Positions 1 through 9,532 of a stretch of 64,000 nt of DNA are shown here, piece after piece. A program made the translations under genes and the position numbers. This DNA is from Pedobacter kyonggii (GTDB lineage Bacteria; Bacteroidota; Bacteroidia; Sphingobacteriales; Sphingobacteriaceae), in the NCBI RefSeq assembly GCF_004310665.1, contig NZ_SIXF01000014.1:1-64000 (forward strand), in the 5' to 3' direction. How positions within the stretch are numbered: the stretch's first letter is position 1; each line of letters begins with the position of its first letter. The notes under the pieces were generated by a model that was not told the origin of the DNA, did no database searches, and was given only the letters and a program-made list of their open reading frames with translations.

Positions 1-264
1 CATTACGGATATAGAAAGGCTCTGGAAAAAAATGGAATTATCCAAAGCATGTCCAGAAAAGGAAATTGCTTAGATAACGCCTTGGCCGAAAGCTTTTTTG
101 GTATTATGAAGACAGAATTGCTGTACAGAGAGAGCTTTGAAACTGCAGAAGAATTTATCACTTCGTTAAAAGAATATATTCATTACTACAACAATAAAAG
201 AATAAAAAACAGGTTAAATGGAAAGAGCCCGGTGGAATACCGAGCTCTCGTACAAAAAACTTAA
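1..264 (+). CDS. IS3-family transposase, C-terminal fragment (5' end outside window)
   Basis: The reading frame is open from base 1, so the gene starts upstream of the window and only the last 87 codons are visible. The fragment is the C-terminal end of an IS3-type DDE integrase. The segment SRKGNCLDNALAESFFG carries the third catalytic residue (the Glu of the DDE triad) with a Lys seven residues later, and YYNNKRIKNRLNGKSPVEY is the usual end of OrfB. It would catalyse strand cleavage and transfer during transposition. The stop lies 10 bases before the terminal inverted repeat, as is normal for IS3 elements. Whether the element is intact cannot be judged from here. Confidence 0.9.
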   Translation, partial: HYGYRKALEKNGIIQSMSRKGNCLDNALAESFFGIMKTELLYRESFETAEEFITSLKEYIHYYNNKRIKNRLNGKSPVEYRALVQKT

Positions 265-293
265 TTTTGAATCTGTCCAACTTTTTGGGGTCA
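1..293 (+). mobile_element. Right end of an IS3-family insertion sequence
   Basis: The transposase fragment is followed at 274-293 by TGTCCAACTTTTTGGGGTCA. This begins with TG, ends with CA and has the form of the terminal inverted repeat of IS3/IS150-type elements. I take 293 as the outer end. The left end and the target-site duplication lie outside the window, so the boundary rests on the repeat motif alone. Confidence 0.75.
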
Positions 294-321
294 CACCAAG
301 TTGAACTGGCGCTTTTTTTAA

Positions 322-349
322 TAAAAAAAGGATACCCAATCGGGTATCC
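322..349 (-). terminator. Intrinsic terminator of the susC-susD pair
   Basis: The stem GGATACCC/GGGTATCC (330-337 with 342-349) has a four-base loop. Read on the minus strand it is followed by a run of seven T. It lies 29 bases beyond the stop of the SusD-like gene. Confidence 0.85.
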
Positions 350-377
350 TCAACATTATTAGCCAACTAGCATTTAT

Positions 378-1775
378 TTAATTAACATCCCACCATAACC
401 TGTCGGTAATTTTAGCCTTTTGTTGCGGTTGTGGGTTTGCTGTAATTTCGGTATTTGGGTAAAGTACTCTTCTCGGAATTTCTGAGAGTGCATTTTTAAC
501 TTTGGTTAAAGCCGGGAATCCGGTACGGCGCCAATCTGTATAATTTTCAGCATTAAGAAAGTTTGCAATCGACTTTTCCTCCATAATTAAACGGAGCGCA
601 TTTGTACTGCTAAGTGTCCCCCGCGAAGCAATGTAGGTATCCATATCTGCTGTGCTCACCCCTACCTTGGTCATGTGCTGTTTAATACCATCCTGATAAA
701 CAGGTTGTGCGGCAGCAAAACCCGATACTACCAGCGTGGCTTCGGCTTTTATGAATAATGCCTCGGTGTAATTTACAAGGTAATTATTGGCATTGGCACC
801 TGCGTAAAAATCGGCAGGGATTGAGTAAGCCTCCAGACTTCCAATTTCGTCTAAACCAATTTGCCGGCCGGTATATAAACCAGTTTGTTTCGCGGGTTTA
901 ACCATTTTGCTTAATCTTGGATCGTTTCTGGTTGTAAAAGCATCAACAAAGGTGTTGGCAAGCACAAATGTAGTGCCTGGTAGAAAATTCTGCTGCCATG
1001 GATTTTCTGCTCCTGCTGCACCACTGAAAGCAATTTTAGCATCGTCATCGTTGCTTTGCATACCATCAGTTAGTGCAGTCAAAGCCAGCTGTGCCTGCGC
1101 AGAAGCTGTATTTCCAGGTGCTTTACTCAGGTGCATGTAATAACGTGCTTTTAAAGTATAAGCCAATTTTTTCCACTTTGCCATATCGCCCCCATAAATG
1201 TAATCGTCGCTTCCGGGTTTAAGGCCGACATTTTTTGCAATATCGGCTATTCCATCATCCAGTAAAGCTTGGATCTGAACATAAATCTGCTGCTGACTAT
1301 CATACACTGGGGTTGGCTGTGTTACCCCTAAAAAAGCCTGGCTGTAAGGAAGATCACCCCAGGCATCTGTTGCATAGCCCAAAGTATAAGCAGTAAGAAT
1401 TTTAGAAATGGCACCGTAATTAAAATTGCCATTGGCAACAGCTTTAACCTTTAATAAATTGAGGTTGTTTAATGTTCTTACGTACACATTATTCCAGTCG
1501 CCATCCATATCGATATTATACATCAGATAGGTACCGAAATTTGGTGCAACCTGGTTCAGGGCCATTACCTGCAAATATTGTTGCAACACCACACTTAAAT
1601 TCCCGTCGCCTGATGCATTGATATTCTGCGAAATCAGCATTTGTATAGGTGGTAACATGAGCGATTCTTTAACATCAATAGGTCTGTTTGGATCTTCATT
1701 TACATCCAGGTATTTTTTGCACCCGGCTAGTGCCACCATAAGGGCAAAGCCTAAAATAAAATATATCTTTTTCAT
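378..1775 (-). CDS. SusD/RagB-like outer-membrane lipoprotein (SusD-like_2 type)
   Basis: This 465-residue protein is the surface lipoprotein that captures ligand over a SusC-type transporter. The N-terminus is a lipoprotein signal (MKKIYFILGF...VALAGC) with lipid attachment at about Cys19, followed by KKYLDVNEDPN, which is typical of this family. The rest has the helical TPR-like pattern of SusD homologues, including YATDAWGDLPYSQAF and a C-terminal MEEKSIANFLNAENYTDWRRTGFP. The length fits the SusD-like_2 subgroup better than classical SusD. It starts 26 bases after the SusC stop, so the two are surely one transcript. No glycoside hydrolase is nearby, so the ligand (peptide, glycan or other) cannot be named. 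Confidence 0.92.
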   Translation of the reverse strand: MKKIYFILGFALMVALAGCKKYLDVNEDPNRPIDVKESLMLPPIQMLISQNINASGDGNLSVVLQQYLQVMALNQVAPNFGTYLMYNIDMDGDWNNVYVRTLNNLNLLKVKAVANGNFNYGAISKILTAYTLGYATDAWGDLPYSQAFLGVTQPTPVYDSQQQIYVQIQALLDDGIADIAKNVGLKPGSDDYIYGGDMAKWKKLAYTLKARYYMHLSKAPGNTASAQAQLALTALTDGMQSNDDDAKIAFSGAAGAENPWQQNFLPGTTFVLANTFVDAFTTRNDPRLSKMVKPAKQTGLYTGRQIGLDEIGSLEAYSIPADFYAGANANNYLVNYTEALFIKAEATLVVSGFAAAQPVYQDGIKQHMTKVGVSTADMDTYIASRGTLSSTNALRLIMEEKSIANFLNAENYTDWRRTGFPALTKVKNALSEIPRRVLYPNTEITANPQPQQKAKITDRLWWDVN

Positions 1776-1800
1776 GTTATTTATTTCTAATTGTTAAGGC

Positions 1801-4800
1801 TTATAAGGTAAGTTTCAAACTAAAATCAACAGATCTTGATGTTGGCGTTGAGAACGAATAAATCCCTTGTGAACCATTTGATGAACCAAATGAACTTACT
1901 TCCGGATCTCCACCAGTAAAGTGTGGCGCGTAAATCCAAAGGTTTCGTCCGGTTACCTGAAATCCGATGGTTTTGAAAGGTGTTTTTTGTAACCAGGCAG
2001 GTTTAACATTATAACCCAGACTTACATTTCGCAATTTAACATAGGTTCCATCCTGAATTACCGATTCGAGAACACCGTTAGCACGTTGATAATAAGCTTG
2101 TCCCGTAGCTGAAACCGCATTTGGCAAGCCTGTTGTGGCATTTACACCCTCAACTATACGTGGTCCGCGGTCTTCGGTAACCTTAGGTGTACCATAGAAA
2201 TAGCCATAACCATCTACGTTATTCTGAATGTCGCCACCCTTTTTCATATCAAAAGAGAAACTAAGCGTAAACTGTTTATACTTGAAATTATTAACAATAC
2301 CACCCATCCAATCCGGATTAATATCTCCGATAATACCTTGCTCATCGGCTGCAAACGGAAGACCTCCATCATCAGTAAGCAATTGGCCTGCTGCATTTCT
2401 GGCATATCGGGTACCATAAATTACACCGTAAGGCTGGTTAACAAAAATAAAGGTGAAACCATTGCCAACCTGTTTCAGGTCTTTGTAAATAGAAAGCACT
2501 TTGTTTCTGATTCTACTGTAGTTTATCGTTAAATCCCAGCTAAAATCCGGGGTCGAAACTGGTTTCGCATTTAACAAAACCTCTATACCGCGGTTGCGCA
2601 TAGCTGCAGAATTTACACTTGTTGCGTTAAAACCTGTAGATGGTGCCAAAGCCACCGACGGAATGATGCCATTTTTAGTTCGCTTATCAAAATAGGTAAG
2701 CTCAATGCCTAAGCGGTTTTTAAAGAAACCGGTTTCTAATCCAATTTCAAACTCGTTAATACGCTCATTTTTCAGGTTTGGATCGCTAAGTACCTGGCTG
2801 ATTAAGAAACCCGATTGTCCCTGATAAGGAAAGGTAGTATTTCTTACCGTTTGCGATTCGTAGGGAGTAAGTAAACCATATGGCCCTATACTTGCATTAC
2901 CTACTGTACTATAAGAAAGCCTTAACTTACCAAAATTCATCACCTCAGAAAGGCCATTAGAAAAGAAATTAGAGAAAATAAAACTCGTAGCAGCAGAGCC
3001 ATAAGGATAAAAACTGTTGTTTTTGGACAGTACCGAAGTGCCATCGTATCTGCCGGTTAATGACAAGATAATAAACTTTTTATAATCGATATTCGATTGC
3101 AGATAAAAGCCTATTTTCCGTGTAAGGTAACTGGTTTCTGTAAACTTAACCGTCGAGGCAGAGCCGATATTATTAAAACCTGGAATCGTAATTCCTAAGC
3201 CATTGGCATAGCCATTTTGCGAATAAGTTGAAATGAGGTTGTTACCCAATAAGGCTTCGATATTAAAATCACCAAAACTTTTATTGGCGTTCAGTATCAA
3301 ATCATTATTATACTGCCTGAAATTGGTATTGTTATTTACAATTCTTCCGTTAGGATTAGAGACCGACAGTAAAGACTCTGTGTATTTACCTTGCTCAACA
3401 TAAACATCGGCACCAAAACGTTCAGTAATGGTTAACCAGCTTAAGGGTTTATAATCGGCCGTAAATGTGGGCAGAAAACGATTAACAACTGATGTATTGC
3501 TGATATTATCTAACACCCAGTAAGGATTATTGCGCGAGAAACGGAATAAGCGCTGACTTCCATCAGTGTTTACCGAAGGTTGCAGGTCGTAAGAAACCGG
3601 GGCAGAAAAAATAGTCCACACCGGACTTTCCAAAGCATAACCTTCAGGTAGCCGACGGTTTTTGGTATTGGCGTAATTTAAGGAGAAAGTAACATTCAGA
3701 TCCTTAACAATTTGTGTGGTGAATTTCCCAAAAACGGTATTCCTGTCGAAAGAAGTGGTGGGTACCGTTCCATCCTGCGCAAAATTGGTATACGATATAA
3801 AATAAGAATTGTAAGCTCCACCTCCATTTATAGCTACTGTGTTGGTATATGTTTTTCCGGTTTTAAAGAATAAATCAGACTGATCATATACCTGCGCGGG
3901 CTGGCCGTTAATTTTTAAGGTATCCATTCTTGCCCCCCACGATGTACTTGTTTTTTGATTCACGCCATCAAAATATACACCATTTGAGCCAAGAGAATAT
4001 TTATTCTGAATTTCTGGCAACAGCGGTTTCTCCATTGAAAAAGATGAAGAAAAGCTAATACCAGGCTTTTTATTCAGGCTACCGGCTTTTGTAGTAATAA
4101 TAATTACTCCTTTTGCGCCATCAGATCCATATAGCGCTGTTGCTGCACCACCTTTTAACACATTAATACTTTCAATAATATTAGGATCAAGATCGGCAAT
4201 TCGGTTGGTGCCTGGACCTGAGTTGAGGTTACCAGTTTCATCATTGTTAACCGGGATACCATCAATTACCATCAAAGCTTCGTTGTTTCCGTAAAGGGAA
4301 TTAGCTCCCCTGATCACAATTCTGGATGAACTGCCTGGAGTGCCCGAAGAACTTGTAATCTGAACACCAGAAACCTTACCGGCAAGAGCATTTACCAAAT
4401 TAGGCTCTTTGGTCTGGGTCAACTGCTCGCCTTTTACCTCTTGCGAGCTGTAGGTGAGGTTACGTTTTTCCCGCTTTACACCTAGTGCAGTCACTACAAT
4501 CTCATTCAGGCTTTGCTGGTCTTCACTTAATGTGATGGTGATGTTGCTTTGCCCGTTATAAGCAAATTCTTTGGTTGCATAACCAATTCCACTAAAAACC
4601 AGTATAGCCGGATTTGCACTTTTAATTGAAAAAATCCCCTTCGCATCGGAAGAGGTGCCAACAGCGGTTCCTTTAACTTTTACCGATATACCTGGGATTG
4701 GTAGCCCCGATGCATCTGTAATTTTGCCGCTAATCAGCGACGTTTGACCATAAATCTGCATGCAACAGAGCATAGTCAAAATGAACAAAGTAATCTTTAA

Positions 4801-4809
4801 TCTGGTCAT
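1801..4809 (-). CDS. SusC/RagA-family TonB-dependent outer-membrane transporter
   Basis: This is the import channel of the first Sus-type pair, driven by TonB from the inner membrane. I start at the ATG at 4809 (MTRLKITLFILTMLCC, a normal signal peptide), not at the codon 30 bases further upstream, which adds a non-signal extension. Domains in order: signal peptide ending near ...MQIYGQ; a carboxypeptidase-regulatory-like domain (SGKITDASGLPIPGISVKVKG) at about 25-100; a TonB plug with SLNEIVVTALG and LVNALAGKVSGVQI and the family hallmark VIRGANSLYG...MVIDGIPV at about 105-240; then the 22-strand barrel. The length, about 1000 residues, is standard. It is followed directly by its SusD partner and preceded by a 299-base gap that should hold its promoter. 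Confidence 0.95.
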   Translation of the reverse strand: MTRLKITLFILTMLCCMQIYGQTSLISGKITDASGLPIPGISVKVKGTAVGTSSDAKGIFSIKSANPAILVFSGIGYATKEFAYNGQSNITITLSEDQQSLNEIVVTALGVKREKRNLTYSSQEVKGEQLTQTKEPNLVNALAGKVSGVQITSSSGTPGSSSRIVIRGANSLYGNNEALMVIDGIPVNNDETGNLNSGPGTNRIADLDPNIIESINVLKGGAATALYGSDGAKGVIIITTKAGSLNKKPGISFSSSFSMEKPLLPEIQNKYSLGSNGVYFDGVNQKTSTSWGARMDTLKINGQPAQVYDQSDLFFKTGKTYTNTVAINGGGAYNSYFISYTNFAQDGTVPTTSFDRNTVFGKFTTQIVKDLNVTFSLNYANTKNRRLPEGYALESPVWTIFSAPVSYDLQPSVNTDGSQRLFRFSRNNPYWVLDNISNTSVVNRFLPTFTADYKPLSWLTITERFGADVYVEQGKYTESLLSVSNPNGRIVNNNTNFRQYNNDLILNANKSFGDFNIEALLGNNLISTYSQNGYANGLGITIPGFNNIGSASTVKFTETSYLTRKIGFYLQSNIDYKKFIILSLTGRYDGTSVLSKNNSFYPYGSAATSFIFSNFFSNGLSEVMNFGKLRLSYSTVGNASIGPYGLLTPYESQTVRNTTFPYQGQSGFLISQVLSDPNLKNERINEFEIGLETGFFKNRLGIELTYFDKRTKNGIIPSVALAPSTGFNATSVNSAAMRNRGIEVLLNAKPVSTPDFSWDLTINYSRIRNKVLSIYKDLKQVGNGFTFIFVNQPYGVIYGTRYARNAAGQLLTDDGGLPFAADEQGIIGDINPDWMGGIVNNFKYKQFTLSFSFDMKKGGDIQNNVDGYGYFYGTPKVTEDRGPRIVEGVNATTGLPNAVSATGQAYYQRANGVLESVIQDGTYVKLRNVSLGYNVKPAWLQKTPFKTIGFQVTGRNLWIYAPHFTGGDPEVSSFGSSNGSQGIYSFSTPTSRSVDFSLKLTL

Positions 4810-4908
4810 TGTATTCAGTTTAGTTAGTAGTATGACCAAAATTAGGTTTATAAGAAGCCAGATAGAACGATGATTTTAACACGTATTGCCCAGAAATTAA
4901 CACAAATG

Positions 4909-4964
4909 TTACAATCGTTGTAAATACATTAATAAACTATGATTTGTTTAACCGATCAAACAAA
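4909..4964. promoter_or_regulatory. Candidate regulatory sites upstream of the first susC
   Basis: Two small inverted repeats lie 100-155 bases before the SusC start: TTACAA-TCG-TTGTAA at 4909-4923 and TTTGTTT-N8-AAACAAA at 4943-4964. Either could be an operator. The second contains TTAACCGATC, which also occurs upstream of galT. No clear TAnnTTTG box was found on the minus strand here. The assignment is inference from symmetry and position only. Confidence 0.3.
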
Positions 4965-5108
4965 ATTTCGAACTATGGAGCCGATGTTGAAGTAATTTGT
5001 TGGGTGTTTAGGCTTTCTGCCCCCAACTGATTGTTTGTCCGCGCTAATCAGATTTTCAGCACTGGTTTCGGTTGGTTAAGCGATAGCATAAAGCGTGTTG
5101 TCTTACAA

Positions 5109-7547
5109 CTATTTCCCTTGCCTACTGCTTTTTACCGTTATTTCCTGCTCGCCATAAACCACACCATTATCAGTTACACCCTGTACAATAATTTTAAACT
5201 TTCCGGTAATATCTCCTGTATAGAAATTCAAAGGCGTTTCGCCATTTACAAGCACCTGGTAGTTCCAATAAACTGTATCAAAGTTAATGGGTTCGTTTTT
5301 GTTCAACACATCAGAAACGTAAAACTCTTTAGGCAGATTAATGCCTTTTAATATCACCAGATTCGATTTAGGTTCATCATCTGCGCAGCCCTGGTAAACA
5401 ATTGTACCACCTGCCCTGCCATCCCTATAGGTCCTACCTTTAACAGGCACATGGCTGTCAAAATCGCCAAAATGGTTCGGGCAATTTAAAATATTGTACT
5501 TGCAAACATAATCGCCACATCTGTTATATCCTCTCCTGCCAAAACTGTTACTGTTATCTTTGGTTCTGTTAATTACCACATCTTTCAGTTTAATGCCCGC
5601 TGCAGTTGTAATACTTTGGGTATTTTCATCAGCTCCGGCAGTTTTACTTACCGGCTGTACAAAATCCTGCAAACCCAAGTAAGTTTTAACATCTTTTTGT
5701 GGCTCGTTAATCTTTAGCTCGTAGTTTTCATGTTTGGCGGTAACCATACTTAACCATACATTGGGCTTGGCTTCTTTGGTGAGCAGATTTGCGAAAGGGA
5801 TACTAAACTTACCGCTGCTATCGGTACTTAAAAAATTTATGTTAGTACCGGCAATGATGCTTAAACTCATAGGAACTGTTAAAGGCTTCTTTTTCCGGGT
5901 TATATTTCCGCTATACTCCAGACTTGAAAGTACGTTAACAATTTCGTGCTTGCCCAATTCTACTTCGGGCCATTTATACTTCCGCCATCCCTTTACCAAA
6001 AGTACATCGTTTAAATAGTTTTTATCTGCATATTTCAGTCCAAAACTATTGTTTGCGAAATCGGTCAGGTTATTGTTTAAGTAATAGGCATCAACAATGG
6101 TGTTATTATTAGACAGCAATATCCGGTTTGCCCGCACACAGGCAATCGAAACCAGCCCGCTTACAGGTTTATGCTCCTTGTCAGTTATTTTAAGTTTTAG
6201 GTTTACCTGTCCGCGTGTTTGATATTCGCTTTTATCAGGTTCAACATTAATCTGGTTAATCCTGTCATAATGCGCAAAAAAGATCCTTTCCGCTAGGGGT
6301 TTGTAGTTACTATCTAAAACGGTTATAGTGTGCAATCCAACCGGGACAGAATCTAAATTAAACCTGATGCTTTGCATTTTACCAGCTTTTAAAGCCAAGG
6401 TGGTCTGTAAAAAGATATTCGTAAAATTATGTACCAGCACATGCACGTTAGCATTAACATTAGCTTCGAGCTGTGTTTTAAGTTCGTCATTACCAATGGC
6501 CGATGGCATACTCAAAGCCACACCTTTTTTTAGGGCGAGTGGTAAATGGTAAGACATAGCCTGCTGGTCATTTGCCAGTAACTTTACGGTATAGTGTTTT
6601 AATGATTTTGGCATTAGATAGAAAGCGCCAATGCCCATCGAACTGGTGGCAATGGTATCAACTGCGACACCATTTTCGTATAATACTCCCCGACCCTTTA
6701 TACCGGCCCCGGTCCCATCTTTTATTTCAAAACCCACTTTGCTCATTAAATCAGTAATCAGGTAGCCACTTTCCGGATAGAAATTTACCTGGTATTTTGG
6801 GCTATTCCTTACCGGAAGCTCAAATTTAACGTAGCGGTTATCATTTCCCTTCTTAATGCTTATGGTTAGCAGGTTGTTTCCCTTTGTAATTTTATCTGCA
6901 GGATAATCGATCATCAATTCTCCAATGACACTACTTTTGGCTACTGCCGACTTTAAAACCTGCTTATCGCGCCCAATCTGATATTTGATTTGAGCATCTT
7001 CTACAAATCGGTTTTCGCTTGATAAAATTTTCAATAACACGGTACCATTACCTGTACGTTCATCATAAGGCTTAATTATGGATACCTGGTCCACTAGAGG
7101 GCTTAATGTAGTCGATTTAATAGTAACGGCCTGAATAAATTCAGCATCGGGCTTGCCGTTTAAGGTGATGTTCGTATTGGCTACAAAGCGGTAAGCCCCG
7201 CCCGGCAACGAATCTGGGAGATTCAATGCACCATAGCAAAACCCCTTATCCATTAAAAACTTTCCCTGGTACACCACGCTGCTATCTCTGTTGTTCACCA
7301 GCGATAAATAAAGGGTGTGGTATTGTTTCATATCGGTTACCGTTTTAAGCAGGTAAGCGGTAAACCAAACCTGATCGTTATTGGTATACACATTCTTATC
7401 AAAATGTACAAAGAGGTCCGAATGAGCAGTACTTAAACCATAATTATTCAGGTTTGTAGCCACACTATCGAGTTTATGGTCTTGCGCCTTTACAGATACA
7501 CAAAATAGCATCAATAAAAAAGTAATTAACCGGGACGTTGGAAGCAT
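5109..7547 (-). CDS. Large exported MG2/carboxypeptidase-regulatory-like protein
   Basis: This 812-residue protein has a Sec signal peptide (MLPTSRLITFLLMLFCVSVKAQ) and no transmembrane helices after it. The segment SDLFVHFDKNVYTNNDQVWFTAYL near the N-terminus resembles the MG2 macroglobulin-like domain found in many Bacteroidota surface proteins. Several beta-sandwich repeats follow. Around residues 560-600 there is a carboxypeptidase-regulatory-like stretch (YSGNITRKKKPLTVP). About residues 685-740 are Gly/Arg-rich with four cysteines (CGDYVCKYNILNC and a later QGC), which is unusual in an otherwise Cys-poor protein. The function is unknown. It precedes SusC on the same strand across 299 bases and may or may not belong to that system. 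No type IX secretion tail is evident. Confidence 0.7.
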   Translation of the reverse strand: MLPTSRLITFLLMLFCVSVKAQDHKLDSVATNLNNYGLSTAHSDLFVHFDKNVYTNNDQVWFTAYLLKTVTDMKQYHTLYLSLVNNRDSSVVYQGKFLMDKGFCYGALNLPDSLPGGAYRFVANTNITLNGKPDAEFIQAVTIKSTTLSPLVDQVSIIKPYDERTGNGTVLLKILSSENRFVEDAQIKYQIGRDKQVLKSAVAKSSVIGELMIDYPADKITKGNNLLTISIKKGNDNRYVKFELPVRNSPKYQVNFYPESGYLITDLMSKVGFEIKDGTGAGIKGRGVLYENGVAVDTIATSSMGIGAFYLMPKSLKHYTVKLLANDQQAMSYHLPLALKKGVALSMPSAIGNDELKTQLEANVNANVHVLVHNFTNIFLQTTLALKAGKMQSIRFNLDSVPVGLHTITVLDSNYKPLAERIFFAHYDRINQINVEPDKSEYQTRGQVNLKLKITDKEHKPVSGLVSIACVRANRILLSNNNTIVDAYYLNNNLTDFANNSFGLKYADKNYLNDVLLVKGWRKYKWPEVELGKHEIVNVLSSLEYSGNITRKKKPLTVPMSLSIIAGTNINFLSTDSSGKFSIPFANLLTKEAKPNVWLSMVTAKHENYELKINEPQKDVKTYLGLQDFVQPVSKTAGADENTQSITTAAGIKLKDVVINRTKDNSNSFGRRGYNRCGDYVCKYNILNCPNHFGDFDSHVPVKGRTYRDGRAGGTIVYQGCADDEPKSNLVILKGINLPKEFYVSDVLNKNEPINFDTVYWNYQVLVNGETPLNFYTGDITGKFKIIVQGVTDNGVVYGEQEITVKSSRQGK

Positions 7548-7588
7548 AGCGTTTGTATGCTTAAAAATCAGTTTTTTATTTTAATTAT

Positions 7589-9427
7589 TCAACTAATTAT
7601 TCCATGCAGACTTCCGCCTTTTTGGACTAAAACATCAAGTTTTTTTTCTATAGCCTCATCTTTAATCAATTCAGGTGCGTGGTGGGGCTTTTTCCTTGCA
7701 TCAATAATCAGTGAGCCTTTACATCCCCAATGTTTATTGATGGTTAAATCATTGATACCATATATATCAGCTGCCGGATTGCTTCTTGTAAAAGTTACCC
7801 AAACCAGATTATCAATGTTGGCAGCAGTAAATACTGCATCATCTGCCAATATAATTAAAGGTAAACCTGATAAATCCTGATCCATCAAAGCCATATTCAA
7901 TAAGGCAATTTCTGCAGCTGTTTTCTCCGGGTTCAAATATTTGTTGCTTTCTAAAACCAGAACTCCCGGAATGGCTATCTTCGGCTGATAAAATCCATCG
8001 CTCAGTTTCAGTCCTTCAGGAATCTTATTCCAAAGTTCGCGTTGCTTATCCCCTGCTGCTGCAATTACGACCTTCGATCCGCTGTTTAATCCATCGCCGC
8101 TATAATCAAGCGTATCAATTGTAGTATTGGTATAAAAATGAACATCCCTCGTTAAATCGATCCGTTCTAAAATATGGGTAAGAAATGTTTCAATATGGTG
8201 CGTGCTTAATTGCTGATCATCTTCTTTGGCTGCAATAAACAGATATTTAGCCAAACTCAATTGGTTTTTCCCTAAGATGTGATTGGCAATGGTTAAAATT
8301 TCCTGAGGTCTGCGTGCTTTTAAATATGGAGTATAACGTTCACTACCGATAGCAAAAAGTAAAGGGTGAACGCCAGCCGCATCAACCGCATGAACTTCTT
8401 TTAAACCATGAATTTCCTGTGGTATGGCCGAGCCTGTAATTTCATGAATCAAAGCCCCAAAACTGGTATCCTCCTGTGGCGGTCGGCCAACAACCGTAAA
8501 CGACCAAATGGCATCCTTTTTATGATATACATTGTGCACCTTCATCAAAGGAAAAGGATGCGTTAAACTGTAATAACCCAGATGATCGCCAAAAGGCCCT
8601 TCTGGTTTATTTTCGTTTGGATAAACCGTTCCGGTAATAATAAAATCGGCATCTGCAGAGATGCAAAAACCTTCATCATCATAAAAATAACGGAAACGCC
8701 TATCGCCCAATGCACCTGCAAAGGTCATTTCCGATAGGCCTTCTGGTAAAGGCATCACCGCAGCCAAAGGGTGTGACGGTGGGCCGCCGACAAAAATGCT
8801 CACCTTTAAGGGCTCGCCTAATGCATTGGCTTTCGATTGGTGTACCCCAATCCCCCTATGAATCTGGTAGTGCAACCCGATCTCCTGATCCTGAATATAA
8901 TCGTTCCCACCCAATTGGATGCGATACATACCCAGGTTTGCATTTAAAACGCCTGGCTTATCTATATCTTCAGTGTAAACCTGTGGCATGGTAACAAAAG
9001 GGCCACCATCCATAGGCCAATTTACAATTTGTGGTAACTGACTAATACTTGTTTTTAAAAATTTGCTTTTTGCCGAACGTGTTTTAAGTGGCAAGGCCGA
9101 TAAAGCCGACATTGCAGAACCCGCATATTTAAACGGATTTTTTAATGCTTTTATGGGATCGTTCCGTAAGGCTACTAACTGCTGTACTTTTGGTAAAGTA
9201 TCTCTAAAAATAAACTTCGATCTTTCTAAGGTTCCAAATAAATTAGAAACTGCAGGGAAAGGACTTCCTTTAACTTTTTCGAATAATAGTGCCGGTCCTC
9301 TTTTTTCGTAAACCCTTAAATGGATGGCTGCCATTTCTAAATAGGGATCTACTTCTTCTTTTATTCTGATTAAATGACCGTGCTTTTCAAGATCGGATAC
9401 ACATTCTGCTAAACTTTTGTATGCCAT
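7589..9427 (-). CDS. UbiD-family prenyl-FMN-dependent decarboxylase
   Basis: This cytosolic (de)carboxylase should use prenylated FMN and a divalent metal to decarboxylate an aromatic acid. The 612-residue length fits the long UbiD subgroup linked to menaquinone synthesis. I use ATG at 9427 (MAYKSLAECV); the longer frame adds 12 untypical residues. Visible motifs are NLGMYRIQL (conserved Asn and Arg of the cofactor/metal site), LHYQIHRGIGVH, VGGPPSHPLAA, and NKPEGPFGDHLGYYS with the catalytic acidic pair, here Glu and Asp. The UbiX that makes its cofactor is encoded at 33330-33899. The exact substrate (menaquinone intermediate or another aromatic acid) is inferred from the family. The next gene on the strand starts 41 bases on. 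Confidence 0.9.
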   Translation of the reverse strand: MAYKSLAECVSDLEKHGHLIRIKEEVDPYLEMAAIHLRVYEKRGPALLFEKVKGSPFPAVSNLFGTLERSKFIFRDTLPKVQQLVALRNDPIKALKNPFKYAGSAMSALSALPLKTRSAKSKFLKTSISQLPQIVNWPMDGGPFVTMPQVYTEDIDKPGVLNANLGMYRIQLGGNDYIQDQEIGLHYQIHRGIGVHQSKANALGEPLKVSIFVGGPPSHPLAAVMPLPEGLSEMTFAGALGDRRFRYFYDDEGFCISADADFIITGTVYPNENKPEGPFGDHLGYYSLTHPFPLMKVHNVYHKKDAIWSFTVVGRPPQEDTSFGALIHEITGSAIPQEIHGLKEVHAVDAAGVHPLLFAIGSERYTPYLKARRPQEILTIANHILGKNQLSLAKYLFIAAKEDDQQLSTHHIETFLTHILERIDLTRDVHFYTNTTIDTLDYSGDGLNSGSKVVIAAAGDKQRELWNKIPEGLKLSDGFYQPKIAIPGVLVLESNKYLNPEKTAAEIALLNMALMDQDLSGLPLIILADDAVFTAANIDNLVWVTFTRSNPAADIYGINDLTINKHWGCKGSLIIDARKKPHHAPELIKDEAIEKKLDVLVQKGGSLHGIIS

Positions 9428-9461
9428 GCCCAAAGATAAATAATTAGATTTTCTCAGAAAC

Positions 9462-9515
9462 AAAAAAGCCTCATATAAGCAGATTTTACAATAAAGCTAC
9501 TTACACAAGGCTTTT
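9462..9515 (-). terminator. Probable terminator after dps
   Basis: Inverted AAAAGCCT / AGGCTTTT arms flank a loop of about 35 bases. Read on the minus strand it ends in a T run just after the Dps stop. The large loop makes it less certain than the compact hairpins elsewhere. Confidence 0.5.
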
Positions 9516-9532
9516 AACCTAAATTTTTGGTA

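Noticed and set aside
907-1140. Open frame of 77 codons on the + strand
   Set aside because: It lies wholly within the SusD-like gene on the other strand, and its protein is Ala/Ser/Cys-rich without domain features.
5031-5351. Open frame of 106 codons on the + strand
   Set aside because: Most of it is antisense to the MG2-like gene, and the predicted protein has no recognisable pattern.
7200-7547. MG2-like protein as an alpha-2-macroglobulin protease inhibitor
   Set aside because: It is far too short and lacks the thioester and bait regions; only the MG2-like segment is shared.
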